A stretch of 64,000 nucleotides of DNA from Rhynochetos jubatus (GCA_027574665.1 CM050648.1:38534700-38598699); one strand, 5' to 3'. Numbered from the stretch's first letter, positions 34,906 through 49,800 are shown. Made by a program: numbers and translations. The notes: a model not told the origin generated them from the sequence alone.

Positions 34906-37900
34906 GTAAATGCTTAGTAACAATGAGATAATGGTCATCTTTGTTAAAATGAAAAGACACAGTTGTGGCAGCTATGACTGCACCCATTAAAGAAGGAGCT
35001 GCTAGCAATACTGTTTACTTCAGATTCTCTAACGCTTTTCATTATAAGCCTTTGGTTTTCAGCTGGTCATAGCTGCTCAGCTTACACGCTCTCTTGGTGC
35101 TTCTCCTCCGTGTGTCTGTATGATAAACAAAGGGATCTGCTACACTGGTTTGTAGAAGAAATGATAGAAAGGCAGAGACTGGAAAAACTTTCTGGAAGAG
35201 CTGGTAGGGACTGAAAATCTGGGCTAGCCTGCAGCAAAGAGATGAAGACGACGGTGGCTAAGAGCAGAGGGAGAAGCTCAGATGTCACAGAGCTGTTATG
35301 AGGTGTGCCAGGGTGGGCGACTTGATTGTTAGCTGTGTCTACAGCGGATGTGAAACCCTCAGCTTTGCTTCAACTCATACAGAAAGAAAAATACAGTTAG
35401 GTGCCATTAAGCTTGCTGTAGGGAAATACTGAAATCATCATTGCCTGTACAACCTGAAATCAGAGGTTTCATTTCTCTCAAAATGGCCACATAATGGTTT
35501 GTGTGTAAGATTATCTCAGGAATGTCACCTGGACAACTTGGCGAGATCTCTATTTCTGCTACAGAGCTAAGACATTATGCTGCAACTGTTATACATTTGA
35601 GAATTGTTCTAGGTTTCTCTACCACATCATGTTGTAAATGGTAAATACTTTGGAAAAACACCTAAAGGACAATCAAATAAACAGGGACCCTAATATCCCT
35701 GTTCCTCAGCTTTCCTTCTGAAAGCATCCTTGCTCTCATCTCTGGGGCATACTGGAGAGACAAATTCATAATGGCTGTGGATCAGTTGTTGTGAAATGAC
35801 ATCACAGAAACTTCCAGGAGGTAATGCATAACTCCATGCTTGATAAAATATTGGGCTGTGGCACTGAAAATAATGCCCAAACCATCTTTTGAAAGAAGGT
35901 AAACAGAAAGGTTGAATAAGCATTTGCACTTCAGCTATTCTGCAATCTGAATAAGCCTGGGATATGACGCTGTGGCCATGTCACAGTATGTACTCTGTGT
36001 CACACAGTAGAACATTTCATCTCACAATGCTTATAGAAAAAACAGTTGGATGAAATTTGGACAGGCAGGGTTGTTTTTTTTTTTTTTCATTGTAAAGTAC
36101 CAAGTGCTTGGATTTTCTAATTTTAATTTTCTATTAACATGATTTTTAATCTCATGGCCCAATTGTGAGAAGGAAGTTTCTGCTTTCCTAAGAATAAGGT
36201 GTTGGTCAATTTAATGTCCAGTGAGAAGAAAAGTTTCTGACAATGCTGTGTTCAGTAGGCATCTATCTTCCTTTCTTCTTTTCCCATCTCTCAAACGCTA
36301 GGTAAGTCAGTTTTAGAAATGCAGGCTTTCAATTTTAACCTGGTTTATGCAGCACTTTCATCACATTTCCATCCATTGTAATCTGATCGCTTATAAAATT
36401 GCCCACCGAGCCACATTACTTCCAAGAAATATGAGTAAGATGCCATTATGAGGATTTAATAACAAAACCTAGGGTTTTCATTCAGGAAGGAATAGTCTGA
36501 CCTGGCCTGGGAACACCGTAATAAATAGTAAAACTTAAAATCAATCTCGTGTCTTTATGGGTTGTAAGGCTTCAAGCTAGTAGGAGAGGGAGAGGACAGA
36601 GAGAAATGCTGCTGGGCTATAGGCTTGTCTCCCTGTTGAGAAGAGTTTTCCATGTAGTCTGCTACCCATCTGGAGGCACAATGTGCTTACTTCATTTGGG
36701 TGGGTTTGTGGCCTTCTGCTCTATAATACAGTTTACATTTTGCCTTGGCACTCTTTGTAAAAGACTTGCTGCCTAATGCAAGGTAGAGTCTGAAACACCC
36801 AGGGCAGTTCCCCCAGAAGAGACTGACCCTTTGTTGCACAGCAATATTTAGCTTCTTAGAGAGGAGAGATGAGGCAAAATGGAAACCTTAAAATGGACAA
36901 AATAATACACTGAAAATTAGAAAATTTAATTAGACTGGAACAGGGCCTTGATGGAGAAAGCTTTGCCTGCTGGCACATCATCTGACTTGGATGGTGCTGC
37001 AGTTCACATGTCTCTGGTTGCAACAGGTACGATGGAAAGGAGAGCAGTACTCCAAGGGTAGAAGCAGATTACATAGGCATTTAATATTTGAAAATTAATT
37101 GCAATGTCTGATGTCACAGAATCAGGTCTGTTTTCAGCAACAGAAATAGAGCTAACAATAGAAAGCTTGCATTTTGCTCCTGGTTGGGCTAAGCAGAACT
37201 TAATATTACACAGATGCAGTTGGCTTTTGGTTTGGGTCTACTGGGCCCTACTGAGCTTTATCTCAAGATTTTGGAGGTCTAGAAAAGGTGATTCAGACCA
37301 CTGTCCAGAGGGTGGCACACTTAAACTGGTAGTGGGGAAAATCTCTTTTCTCAGCTCCCCCATCCATTAAACATCACATCTGGCTAGAAGTTCTGTGGCT
37401 CTCTGCAGGGTTATCTGGGTCTGTTCAAGCAGACACAGCTCTTTGGAGACAGGAATGCAGATTGAAGCAGTGAACACTATAAGTTCCAATCAATTTAATC
37501 AGGAGACTGTTGGTCTCTATGGACTATTTCTAAGAGATCTCAAAGGAGAGCTTAAAAAGGCAGCTTTATTGCCTGGAGGCTTGACAGAAGTTAACACCTC
37601 TCCTTGAAAAGCGCAAGACAAGAAGGATGAAAATTGCTACATGTAAACCATGGATGACTGAATTTGGTGGAGGAATCACTAGGAAAAAATTTTACAAACT
37701 ATTATGCAAGAGGACAAGCCTAGAGAGCTCCCTACTGGCCTTTAAATACCTATGAATTTTTTTTTTTTTCAGTGTTGCAGTAATTGTGAAAACCATGATG
37801 ATGAGCCAATTATACTTTTTGCCTTGTAGCATGGGAAAAACCATGTAAATCTCTGATACTTAAGTACTACAGACTGCAAAAAGCTCCTTCTAATAGCATG

Positions 37901-39204
37901 AATTACGTCTAATAATGTTCAGCCTGTAGTGATTTCTCTAGGTATGGTTATCCCTGTTTTACAGGTAGGTAGCTGAGTAGAGGAGCCGAAGAGGCTTCTT
38001 CTGAGGTTACACAGAAGGTCTGTTTGACAAATATGCAGAACATTTCTTCTTGGGAAGAGAAAAAAGTGTCCAAGGCTAGAAGGGCACTACCCTGGACCTG
38101 AAGGCTTGCGAGGAGCCTGTGAAAGTAGGAGATAGGAAGGGTGACTGCACTCTCTTCGAAATAAACTTGGTGGCTGGAGTGCCAGTGTTAGTTGGACATC
38201 TTGGGGGATTGATCCCCAGAGGAGATTTTATATCTTCTCCCTGCCTTTTTTGGCGGCCCTTGTTTTGAACACTGCGTGTGCATGTCAGGCTCATCTGGCA
38301 TATCCCATGGGCAGCAGAGCCCACTCGGAGGTGGCCAAGCACAAGCTAGAGGGCAATGGGATAACCCTGCACTCTGATGGGCAGGCAGCCTCCAGCAATT
38401 CCCATTAACTTGGGCACTGAGAGGGGGACTGCACTGTGGGATAAACCGTATGCTTTGCAACACCCAACCAGTGCTGGCAAAAGATGTTTAATACCTTACA
38501 GCTGATGCTGGCTGGTTGTAGAAGGGGAGCAACCAGGCTCCTACTGTCCGGGAAGCCATCTGCTAGAAGAAGGACTGATTTACCCTGAGTATGTCCTCTT
38601 ACATGTTTTATTTGACTTCCTGTATTTTTAATTGGAACTTTTGGGGTGTGTGGTAATTAACAGGGTCTTGAGCTAAGATGGAAATTTTAAAAGTCCTGAG
38701 AGATCTTCTTGTATATTGTGTTACAGGGGTGAGCAGGGAGTGTATATAGAAAGATTCCTGTCATTGCTCTTTTTGAACACTGTCAGGTTTGTGTCTCTTT
38801 ATTGATTTCACTTACCAGCAGTTTGAAATGTTACAATTTCTGATTTCTGGACAAGCTTTATATCTTTGGAAGTGTTTTCTTTGCTATGTAACTATCAAAA
38901 ATCCAGGAAACAAGAAGAATTGTTTCTTCTCTCAAATGGTATAATATTTTGGGTCAGCAGACTGTAGACACAGGAATCAGTCACACTGTCTCAGTCACAT
39001 CATCAGAGTCCCAGGAGAGGGGATTGACTCACAAAATCTAGATGTGTCCAGCCTAGGTCTGATCCTTGCTCATCTTCCCTCCCTCCCTCCACACCAGGTT
39101 CCCTGAGTAGCTCTAAGTTGCTGCTGAGCTTTCCTCTTGCAGAGGACTTTCAGGAATGACTTGTGGATCAGAGCTAGGTTTCCCTCCAAGCCCATTTCTT
39201 TCAG

Positions 39205-39224
39205 AAAAAAAAAAAAAAAAAAAA
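39205..39224 (+). repeat. Poly-A run, 20 bases
   Basis: Twenty consecutive A follow 'ttcag' and end before 'tctgtg'. No retrocopy sequence was recognised upstream, so it is annotated as a plain homopolymer. Confidence 0.9.
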
Positions 39225-42200
39225 TCTGTGTCTCTTCACAATGTTCTTGTCTAGAACAGCCTGGGAAGTTGTTTTCTCATCTTGTGAAAGATTTTTCAAA
39301 GTGTAAACCAGAATGAAAATTTGTACCTTAGAAAATTTTCACCTCCTCCCATTCAATCTTCCTCAGCTGGTCAGCAAACCACCCAGAAAAACAAAGGCAT
39401 TTAATGTCAAGCCAGTTAAAAGATGTTTGGATGTTGATTTTTTAAAACCTTTTTAATTCTTTGTAGTGCAAATAAAATTAAATCCCCAAACAAACAGTTG
39501 TCTTCAACTTGGGAATAAAATTACTTCATGCTAAAACCTGCAAAAATAAGATCTTAGAGCAGTTTCAAGATTAGAAATCTTTCTGAGATCAGGAAATTTA
39601 TAAAATTAGTTCAGGTTCAGTTTTGACTACTCAATATTTTATAAACAAATATAAATGTTACCAGTCCCTCAACTACCTCTGCTCACATTTAGCAGCCAGG
39701 ATTAGTTTTTTTCTCCTAGTAAGTCTTGCTGCTGAAGATGAGATGCTACATGGCAAGAAGGTGCAACAGACGTGCATTGCAGCTCACACAGGAGGGTTTT
39801 TTTCATATGAACTTCCTATTTAACAAGATTATCAAAACATAATACTCATTTACAACATATCCTGCCAGTTTCCATAACAGAGCCCACACCTGAGCAAAGG
39901 TAACAAGCAGAAATACCACAAAGTCATTACGGGGCATGATGAGCCAGACAAGCTAGGATGAAAATGGCTTATTTTGCAGTCAATTAATTTAACAGAAAAG
40001 TACCTATTTTGGATTGAAATCCAATCAAGTGTTTGAGACAGTTCTGTTTGGAAAGGGCAGATGATTTTCACTTTGAATTGCTTCATTTCAAAATCTCTGC
40101 CAGATCATCTCGCTGGCAAGACGGAGCCACCTGGCATTTTTGAATGGTTGCTGGGACTGGCTGCAAGCCAAAAATTTGCCAGACTGTGGCGATTAATTTT
40201 AATGAACTTGGCCTATGCTGTTTCTTCTCTGTGCTATGCCCTCAGGATCGTCAAACTAAGGAGATTCCTGCACATGTATCACGAGGAACACAGAGCTTTT
40301 GAAGTTAGGGAGGATGCTCTTGGGTCAGGAGTTTTGGTCACCAGAAGTTGACATGGCAAATGACACAGGTGCTCCCAGGAACCTCCTTGCTTTTTACCTT
40401 CAAACTTCCACTTCAGAAGTATTCGTTTGTTGAGTGGCAGAGCTTGTGTGGAGTAATTACACTTCTGCTTGTGCTGATGATAACAGAGGGACATGAGTCC
40501 CTGGAAGGAAATGCTCATCTGGTAAATTATATGTACTTTTTACTAACAGGTCTTTTACTGTCCCCTCACTTTGCAGTCCAGGTCCATTTGTGACATGCAA
40601 AATGAGTTCTGTGTTTTGGCTTTGAAACTAGAATGAAGTTTCTGATCAGAAAAAATAATTGTTCATATTTAGGTTAATAGCCTTTCTTAGAAGATACCTG
40701 TTCTCTAGTGCTACAGAGATGCCTCATCTAGTTTTAATTGCAGCTGAAGCAGAGTTTCTCCTGACTCTGCAGTGTAGATGTAGTTTTTATGTGTAAAGCA
40801 GAGACTCCGACGAGCTGGGGGTATAGAAACTGAATGAGCTTTTTGCTTTAGAAGTGATTGCTTCAAACTGGGATCAAAACATATTGCCCAGATAGACGGA
40901 ATGGGGAAACTTGGGATTACATGTACTGAATTTACAGTCAAATAGAAGACTTCAGTCTCTGGATATAAACACTTCAGAAAAGACTTCTTGACTTTGTTAT
41001 GCATATTAATATGAAATGACCCTTACTCCTGCAGTGTTCTCTGTTGTTTAGGGGAAGGGAACAACAGCAGGGATAAACATGAATAGTAATTTATTCCAGA
41101 AATAGTCCAGTAGTACCAGTGGGAGTATTTTTGGCATAAATTACTGCTCGACCTAATTTAATGATGTTTTGGCTTGGTCAACTAAAACTGAAGAGATAGT
41201 TTGGGCAGTGAAATGATATCTAGTGTAAGAAAGAGTGGCAGATCCTGATCATTAGTAAGTCTCTGTATTCTGTCTTTCTTTTCAGCCAGCAAAACAGCCT
41301 TAGGCACCATGCAGTCAGTTAATTATGGAGCTAACTTCAGTGACTTGGGTGGCCTACAGATACAAGAAAACTTTCACTAGCACTCTGTCCTGCTAAGTAT
41401 GCATTTTTACTGCTTGTTGTTCGTACTGGGAAGCATCTGAATTTATGTGTAAAACTACTGAGAAATGCACAGGTCCGATTCTGACATAGGAAGGGTGCAC
41501 ACTTGCAAGGTAACACAGAATATGTAGCCGCCCTTTGTCTTCTGGGTAGGGGATTAAATACACCACCTGAAAACAAGGCTTAGAGCCAGAATGGGACACC
41601 TAAGGCAGTCCCTGAGGCACATGAGCCTGAAATTGAGTCTGGGAAAAAAAAAATCTGCCAACCTGCTACCTAGAGGGTCCTGGAACTGCCCCTCTGTGTA
41701 TGCCACAGGCCTCTCTGTCAGCTTTTGGTGACACCTTTGGTGTTCAGTAAATAGATTTTCCTCCTCTAACTTGGCTGAGGGGCTCCTTAAGTAGGTGTTT
41801 TCAGGTGCTACCTGATATGCTCTGGCAGTATCAGACTTCTTTCAAAATACACCTGACAACAGTTGCTTTCTTATTGGATGGGGGTAATGATCCCCCACCT
41901 TTTTGACAATAGACTAATGGTGGGAGAATAAATGCACCAAGAGGAGAGCCAGGCTTGTGTCTTATTTTCTGGTGAGATGCACTTGCTATTCCTTCAGCGA
42001 TCCTTAACTAAGGTCTTCTTACTCTTGCTTGCTCATGTGTAGCAATGAAAAGATACAGATGCAACTTCTTTTGTAAGTCTATTCATTTGTATGCCTGCAA
42101 AATGTACACATGTAGTTGTATGGGCTGAAAGAAGCTTATGATATGGTGTTGCAAAGGCCAAGGAGGTTACAGGCGTGATGGTTGTGTTGTTTATTAATAC

Positions 42201-45200
42201 TTGTTTCTTGTGAAGTAGGGGGTTGTTTTTTCACACTGTGTTGCTTAGAGACAGAACCAGGTTATGCTCTTGGTCATATGCTTGTGGCTGCTTTTGTATC
42301 GCTGTTGCTTACTTTTCATTTTCTTCTGAGGGGTTTGTTCATAGGTTCCTGAAAGATTTCTCCACGCCTGACATTGTTTGCCCATCATTACCTCATTCAG
42401 AAGTTACTGCCATGTGGTGGTCCACGTCTCCGTAACCCTTGCATTTGCCTGTCCCATCTCTCTAAACTCTGCTTGGGTCCTGCAGTGGGTACCTGTAGCC
42501 ATAGTTGGCACATTTGAGCAGGAGACAACATGGGGTGGAGAAGTGCAAAGGCTGATAACGCTGTAAGGCCGCAAAGGGAGTCAAAGGCAACCTTAGCTCT
42601 ATATCCACTGTGAACACTCCCAATGAAGAAGCTCGTGTGCCACTAATTAGGAGTGCCCTTTCTTGTGGGACATTTTTTCCTTAGCAAATATGTAAATTTG
42701 ATAAAGCTCCCATATGCTGGATAACGAGCTGACACCAAACATCAATTAATAATCTAGTTTGTAAATGGAGAAAGAAACAGAATTTGCCTTTTAGCCTTCA
42801 AATAGCAACCCTGCTTTAAACAGCTTGACTGACACCTCTCTAAATTTCCCTGGAAGATCTGAGGGCTTTAGATCATTCCCTGTGCGGATCCTTTGCACTC
42901 ACAGACAGGTTTTCCAGGACCTTGGTGTAAAAGAAGCTTAAGCCTGCTATTTGTGTATTACTGAAAGTTCTTTCAAAACTGCTGTGACAAGTAGAACAGC
43001 ACCATTATAAAGAAAGAATTTTGGGAAATGTGCCTTTGGAACTTTTTAGGAAGGAGGAGGAGAGACCATCTGTTTTGCTTGTCACAATTCTTGTTTGTTT
43101 AAGATGTGAATTGCCAGAAATGTGGAAAGATTGGGTACAACGACAAGTGATAGAGTAATTTTCACACTGGACTTATGGGAAGCATGTGTTGTCCATCTGT
43201 GTGATTCTCATTTTATGCAAATTTAGGAAATATAGTCTTATGTCTAATTGTCCAAAGGTAGTTCTGAACATTCAAACGGAGGAAAGATATCATACCATAT
43301 CGTCAGTAGGCCTTCCTTTGGCTTCATAACACGCCAGTGCAGAATGCTGCTTGCTTTAAACTACAAATCATAATAAACATTTATATTTAGAATCCAATAA
43401 AATAATGTTTCAGGGTCTACAAAACACTTCAGACCCATGCTTGGGTTTTCCTGGAAGTGGAAAAGGATGTCAGAATTTTCCTGACCCTCCTAAGCAGGTG
43501 TTCCCAACCTGTCCAGAGCCACATACCGATGCCTGCTGGTTCACAATGATAGGGGAATACTAAAACAGGCTGCTGTGAGCCTTTGTGCTAAAAAAATACA
43601 GCTGTTTGTGTTTAAAGCTTATACAAGGAATATCTGAGCTTCTGGGAGGAAGCTTTGATTTAAGGTGTGTTTTGGGGGAGGAAAGTGTTTATTTGCCTTC
43701 TTAAAAAATATCATACTCTGCAGAGGGTGATGGAAGTTTTACCTGGAGCACATTGCATTTTTCGGAGCTGGTGAAAATGATACTTCCCCTAAGCACTTTC
43801 AGTGAATAGCTCCCAAAAGATACACCTTTTTTTTCCTTTTTAAAATTTGTTTTCAGTTCATGATTTATCTACATACTGAAAATTATTTTGGTTTTTTTGA
43901 CTCAGTATGACAACTGTAAATTTGACTAAAAATAATTCATAATTCTACTGTCATTGAAGTGTAAGCATTCTCATTTTAAAATACACTTTTTGAGAGTGTT
44001 CAGTCAAGGAATGCTTCAGTGCTTGAGTCATTATGGAAAGAAAGACGAAAGAGATCCAAACATAGTGAAAATGAAATTCGGCTTAGAATTCTTACCGGAA
44101 GTTTCCATAAAACGTTTTTCCTTGTGGCTGATTCTTTAAATAGTACAATGGCACTAGTGCCAAATATTTAGGTTTGTGTGAAGAACCCTCTTTAGCCAAA
44201 CACCATGGTTCTACATTGAGGCTGATTTTCTTGTCGTCTTTTCATTGTTGCTGTTTGGATGATTTCAAGACCATTCCCATTTGTGAGTTCTAAAAATATT
44301 ATTTTTCAAAATTGTATTTTCAAAATCCTTCAAAAATATGCTGGTTTACAGTATGGTATATTGCTAAGGCAGAAGAAACCCCAACCAAACAAGAAGACAA
44401 ACATTTTTAATAAACAATATTATAGTGATGGTAATTGATAAAAACTGAAGAAGAATTGTAACAACAGCACTGATCCTGACTCCTTGCAATCTGGCTGGCT
44501 TTTGCGGGGAGCTCTGTTGGGTTTGCGAGCAGGGTGGAAACTTTGTCCATGTGGGAGGCCCAAGGGTCAGCTCTGTGATGGCTGATGTTGGAAAGACCAT
44601 CTCTGTATAAACTTGTGAAGTGCTTAATACAGCAGGACCCTGACTGTTGGGTGGGTCAATGGTACTGCTGTGTTAAGGCTCAGAAGCTTTTAGGTGTATG
44701 AAGCTGAAACAAGGCAGGAGAAATGGATTTAATGAAGGGAAGAGAGGGAGCATCACAACCAGAGAAAATGAGAAATTAAGCAGCCTCCTAGCTTGATGCA
44801 GGTCTTATGTTGAAGGGACAAAAAGAAGAGAAGTTGGGTCTTGTGTATCCAGCAGGACAAGGTAGAGCAGCAGGGAAGAGGTAGAAATCCATATTTCATA
44901 AGGCAGCCCATAATTTGGAGAGGATTTTGAGAGGGGGTGAAAGAAACATGCCTTCTTTTCTCCAGCGGGATTATTTAATGAGTAGGTTAGCTGGCTTTCA
45001 GCTGGGAGAGGCTGGGGAAATGTTTCAAGACTCCTTCAGTGACAATATCACGGTGCTCTTTTTGGTGACAGTGGGAATCAAAGATGGAGGAGGAAGAAAG
45101 GGAGGAGTTGAGGTGGCAGAAGAAGAGGGATGTTCCTGTGCAACTCTAGATGGGTGGATCCAAAGGAGAGAAAGTGCAGCCTTGTGAGACAAAATCTTTT

Positions 45201-48200
45201 TCTTCTGCATGCCAGAAGCTGAGCTCTGTGGAAGCCTCCTAGTGAAATGTGTCTTTTACCTGTGGGAAAGATTGGTCCAGACTTAGCTCAGGAAACTGGA
45301 AGCTCTTTTTCTGTCCTAGAGTACTTGTTAAACGCATCTCTGTGGTGGTATATAGATAAGTACTGTAAAGTTCATAAGATTCTTGGGAATATGTAACTGG
45401 AGCTAAAAATAGTAAGTTATCTAAATATGGTACAACTGACAGTTTAAAAACTTTAAATGGAAAATCAAGTACATTCTATATGTAGCAAATACATATCAGG
45501 CCCAGTAGAAGCAGCTCCATAATTCAGAGTGGGTTTTTTACTGCTATCCAAATATGCAAAATATATTTTGAAAATTACATAAAAGTCATTTTATAGGTTC
45601 CAATTTTAAGGAGAAATCTTTAAGCTAAACATGGCAGCCACTTTGCAATAAGCAAGGACTTATTAATGTCTTTGGATACTGAAAACTTGGCATCTGAAGG
45701 AGTGAACTGCAGAACTAGTTCCGCTTCCTCCTTCTTTGAATTGTATAAGGATGGGTTTAAACTAGCTGATTCACTGCAAACCACAGGTTTTCTTTTGATG
45801 CTTTCATCATGCATTACCTTATTCATGCGAAACAAACAAGGAACACAGAAGATTTGAATAAACTACTTGTAACTGTCCATGTTTTCAGCTCATATGTTTT
45901 AATCAAACAATCTTGAGCAAAATGTTGCTATGTTACTGCTTTGTCTTTGTCTGCCTGCCTTTGACAAGACTAATTATTCCCGAAACTGCACCCTGCTCAT
46001 GCCACACTGCAATATGCTGTATAGATGTGTCCTGGGCGAGTTAGCTGAAGTACCTCTGTGTTGTAAACTGATTTAAGAAAGCAGGAAAGAAGAGGTACAC
46101 CTCCTCTATTCCACGCCCAAAATATTGTGGAATCTGCAACAACTTCAGAAATTCTTGCGTGTTGCTGGAGGTGGTTTCAGTTTTCACACCAGAAGTAATT
46201 TAATTTCAGCACTTAAAACCCAAAAAGCTCCAACATATTGCTAGCGTGCAAAAATTCCATGTGTGCTAAAAAACAACAGCATATGGTTGGGTGGGGTGTG
46301 ACCAAAATGAACATAGTTATCACGTTGTGAACTTTCTTTTTACAGACTTGATTAAATAAGTGGCGGGGAGGGGGGAAAGGCATCTAGGACAAGAACCTGG
46401 AATCCTCCTAGAGTCTGCCTTTTCAAATGTTGTGCCGTTAACCAAAAGGTTCATCTTGCATAAACTGTGGCTTAAAATAGGAGACTGACATTTCATGTGA
46501 ACATGAAGAACACACACAAACGAAAGGTAGAAAGAAGGCAGGATTTCTCTGGAGTGAATCGTTGGAGGAGGATGGTGCAGAGCACAAGCTGGAGGGGAAC
46601 TCCAGCCCTCCCTGTTTGCTGTTAGAAAGTAGACAGATTGGGATTATTTGCTTTTAAGTTATAATATAATTTCATTTATTTAATTTAATTATTTGCTTAA
46701 TTTATAATCTACTACCTGGGCTAGACTTGGGTAGAATGAGATTTAAGTGGACTCTTTTTCTGGGACTGTATATTTCAGGATGTTTAAACATCGCCACCAA
46801 ACCAGCATAATTTAGTGATGCGTTAATTATGGGCACAAATAATTTAGTCATGTCTGATGATGACTGTATGCATATATCCACATTTGTTTTTTTGACTCAG
46901 GTCTTTTTTCTGTTGTGTTCAATAGTGCATAAGACCTTATCAGGTCCTCACATAGGAATATCAAAAAAATTGAGCAAACCAAAATCATAAACACTTCTGG
47001 AAACTTAGTGCTAGATACTTGATTTATCCTCCTGAATCCCTGGTGGCAAGGTTGAAACCCTTTAAAATAGTAATAACAAGAAGTTTGAGGGACTAATAAT
47101 AACATGCGGTCATTTTGTTTGACTATTTGGTTGCACCTAAAGCCACACACCTGAGTGTACCTGTCTCGGGTCATTGTTAGCGTAGGCTGTCTGCCTAGTT
47201 TGCTTCACTACTGTCTGCTTTTTCTGTGCTCTTCTGAGTGTAAACATATTTGGAGAAGCAGCATCCTTATGTTGTGGCACATCACTTGCTACTCTATCTG
47301 CCGTGCAGCTGCAAATATGACAGTAGCCCAGCTTCGCCAGGTAGCGGCTCTTTGTAGGCTGTTTTACTGTCAGGTTCTTGTTACCTCCATGACCAGCACT
47401 GTCGTCCTGTGGGCAACTAGGGAAGGTGTCTTCTACTCATAGACCCAGTCAAACTATGTGATTTCTGCTGCAGAGGCCGAACACCATCACTGTGCCAAGT
47501 GAGCTATACCGTAAGAAATGGTATTCTCTATTTTTTGCAGGCGAGCCAGTTGGGTGGTTAAAAGTGAAAAACAGTCCTAGTTTGGCTTCTTGTTTGAATA
47601 ATTGGTGATTTCCATGAACTCTGTAATCTTCTCTGGTTTCTACTGATGAATGTTTTCACGCTTTCTGTTGTTCCCCTCGTCTTCTCAAGTGAATAGTCAT
47701 CCTAGAGCAGCCTGAGTGATTAGAACTTGGTCCACTTCTCTTCGTGTTCTTGCAAAGTGAGTCCTATAAACAACAACATTGCATATTCTTCCAGTTTCAA
47801 AGATAAGAACTGAAAATTACTTTGGATGCCTTTGCAACTTTGGAAAAAACTTTCAAAATTAGAGTTTTACTCAGCAAGATTGTTGCTCACATTAATTATG
47901 CTGGCCAAGACAAAGCGTCTTTTTCAGAATAAAACTCAGGTTACTCTGTGGAACAATAGGGTCTGTCAACATGTGACAAGGCTTTCATATCTCGAGGGGA
48001 GAATCCAGTTGATGCAACAAAGCGTCAATCAGGATGTAGGGCTGCAGGAAGTTCACTCATGCGTACTCCAGAGTTGTCCAGATCAGATGAAGAAAGTGCC
48101 AAAAGAGGTTACCCTTCGTCAGCAGCTGAGAGATGAGCTATGTATGAAAGACAGAACAGCTTGAAGGGCCCTGAATGGTGATCTCCGGAGATGTGTCCCT

Positions 48201-49485
48201 CAAGAGATAGAGACATGCTTCATGTCCTTGTACAGTCACTTGAGCAACTTGACGTGAAAATACTAAATAAAACATACAGAAACCCCAAGAGGGCATTTCA
48301 CCAAGGAGCCCGAATGGGAATTATCCAGCCTTTTAGCAGGTGTAGGGCCCTGCCTGAAAGTGGCATCATAGTTGTCTCCTGAGCCTTTCCAGTAAGCCAG
48401 TAATGGATCTGCAGCTTGCCAGATAGTCTGTCATAGGTTGTCAGCCACGGCTGGGAGGAGGGACGGCAGCCTCTTTTGTTCCCATGTCAAGCACGCAGAG
48501 AAGGGACTCCTAAGTAGATAATTCAAGGGGAAACAGCTGCTGAGTTCTCAATTCTCCATGACTCTCTAATTTTGCCTTCTTCTCTTAATGTATTTGCCTG
48601 CTGCTGGCTGAATCCTGCCTGCTGACAGTCAGACAAATAGGCAAATGCTCTAAACTTCACTGAAAACTACTGCGAAGTGTGGCTATTTTGATGCTTATGG
48701 AAGAACAAGTTGAAAGACTTTCCTGAATGTGTGGGGTCATGGATGGATAGTTTTAAACTCCTATAAAAGGGCACACTGACTTGATTGCCCAGGTCCTGCT
48801 CTTTCAAGTCAAACTAAGTATTGCAAACTATTCTGCTGTTGTGATTGTGAAGGGATTTTTTTTTCTTCCCGTTTTAAAAAGCCCTGGTATCTGACATCTC
48901 TTGAACATATCAGAAGCAAACACTTCCCTTGAAAGTAAATAAACATTTGAATTGTGGCTGGAAAAAATGTTAATCCTGTAGGCATAAAAATCCAGGCAGT
49001 TGATGAACAACCCTCCCTGCCTGATTAATGTAGCATTACGTTTAGGCTGATATCAGGTGCCTTTCTCACAGGTTTTGGTTATTTTGGTTTGACTGGACTT
49101 TGGCTTCTATAGGAAAAACTTGTCTGGGAAATTTTCTTTCTATGAGAAATTAACTGGCATAACCAGAGCTGTATAAACATAAAACCCTCTCTCTGCACCG
49201 ACACTGCCATCTGATGTATCCCGGTGCTTCAGTCCTGGTTCACACTGATCTGTGATTTGTAAAAGCTGTAAAATGTGTAGTTTGTAATTGTTCTAAGCCT
49301 GGTTTGCCTTGGCTCTAGGGCATTCCTGGGAATGCTAACCAGCCACTTTAACTAGAAGCTGAATGTGTGACTGGTCTGTTTTACTCTCCTCCCCTGCCAC
49401 CTAGTTTCTGGGGATCGTTCGCTTCTGTGTTTTCAGGGAGATAAAGTTAGATTTGGGACCTTCCTTTTCATTTTTGTGGCTTTAC

Positions 49486-49800
49486 CTACTTCTTCGCTGC
49501 CTGACTTTGGGTGCACCGTTGCATAGGTTTCCCTCCCGGCAGTAGCTGCGGGGGCGCGGAGCGTGGGGAAGCGGCGGGGGCCCGCTGGCTGTGCCGGTGC
49601 CGTGCCGGTGGGTGGCGGAGCGCACACCGGTCGCTAGATGGCACCATGCGACCGGACTAGGAGCAGGGGCTGGCGGCGCTGGGCTGGGGGCAGGCGGCAG
49701 CCTCTGCTCGGTAACACCCAGGCGGACGGCAGCCGGGGCTGACGTTCTCCCACCTGCCCCTCCGCTTGGCCGTGCCGGAGTCGCACCTCTTCCGACACGC
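49486..49800 (-). other. Candidate minus-strand first exon in the CpG island
   Basis: A consensus donor on the minus strand (AGTAG|GTAAAG) puts an exon end at 49486. The sequence upstream on that strand is the CpG island. The outer limit given here is nominal, because no TATA box or initiator fixes the transcription start. The minus strand is open for 137 codons (49895-49482), but Pro/Ala/Arg-rich open frames are expected in GC-rich DNA and the frame reaches a stop within the donor. A non-coding leader exon is therefore the simpler reading. A possible partner is the acceptor at 19694 about 30 kb away. Confidence 0.3.

Larger units (their letters stand above)
32751..49485. other. Long single-copy stretch, probably intronic
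   Basis: About 16.7 kb without a recognised transposon. It contains a weak exon candidate at 34826-34905, a 20-A run at 39205-39224, T runs near 33184-33199 and 36071-36087, and a short TG run at 33909-33927. Several AT-rich blocks resemble conserved non-coding elements by eye (40130-40240, 46790-46860). Under the minus-strand gene model this is most of the first intron. No tRNA, snRNA or rRNA was recognised. Confidence 0.4.

Noticed and set aside
43490..43570. Sequence 'gtgttcccaacctgtccaga' resembling a DNA-transposon end
   Set aside because: The similarity is short, no terminal inverted partner or target-site duplication was found, and the match is from memory only.
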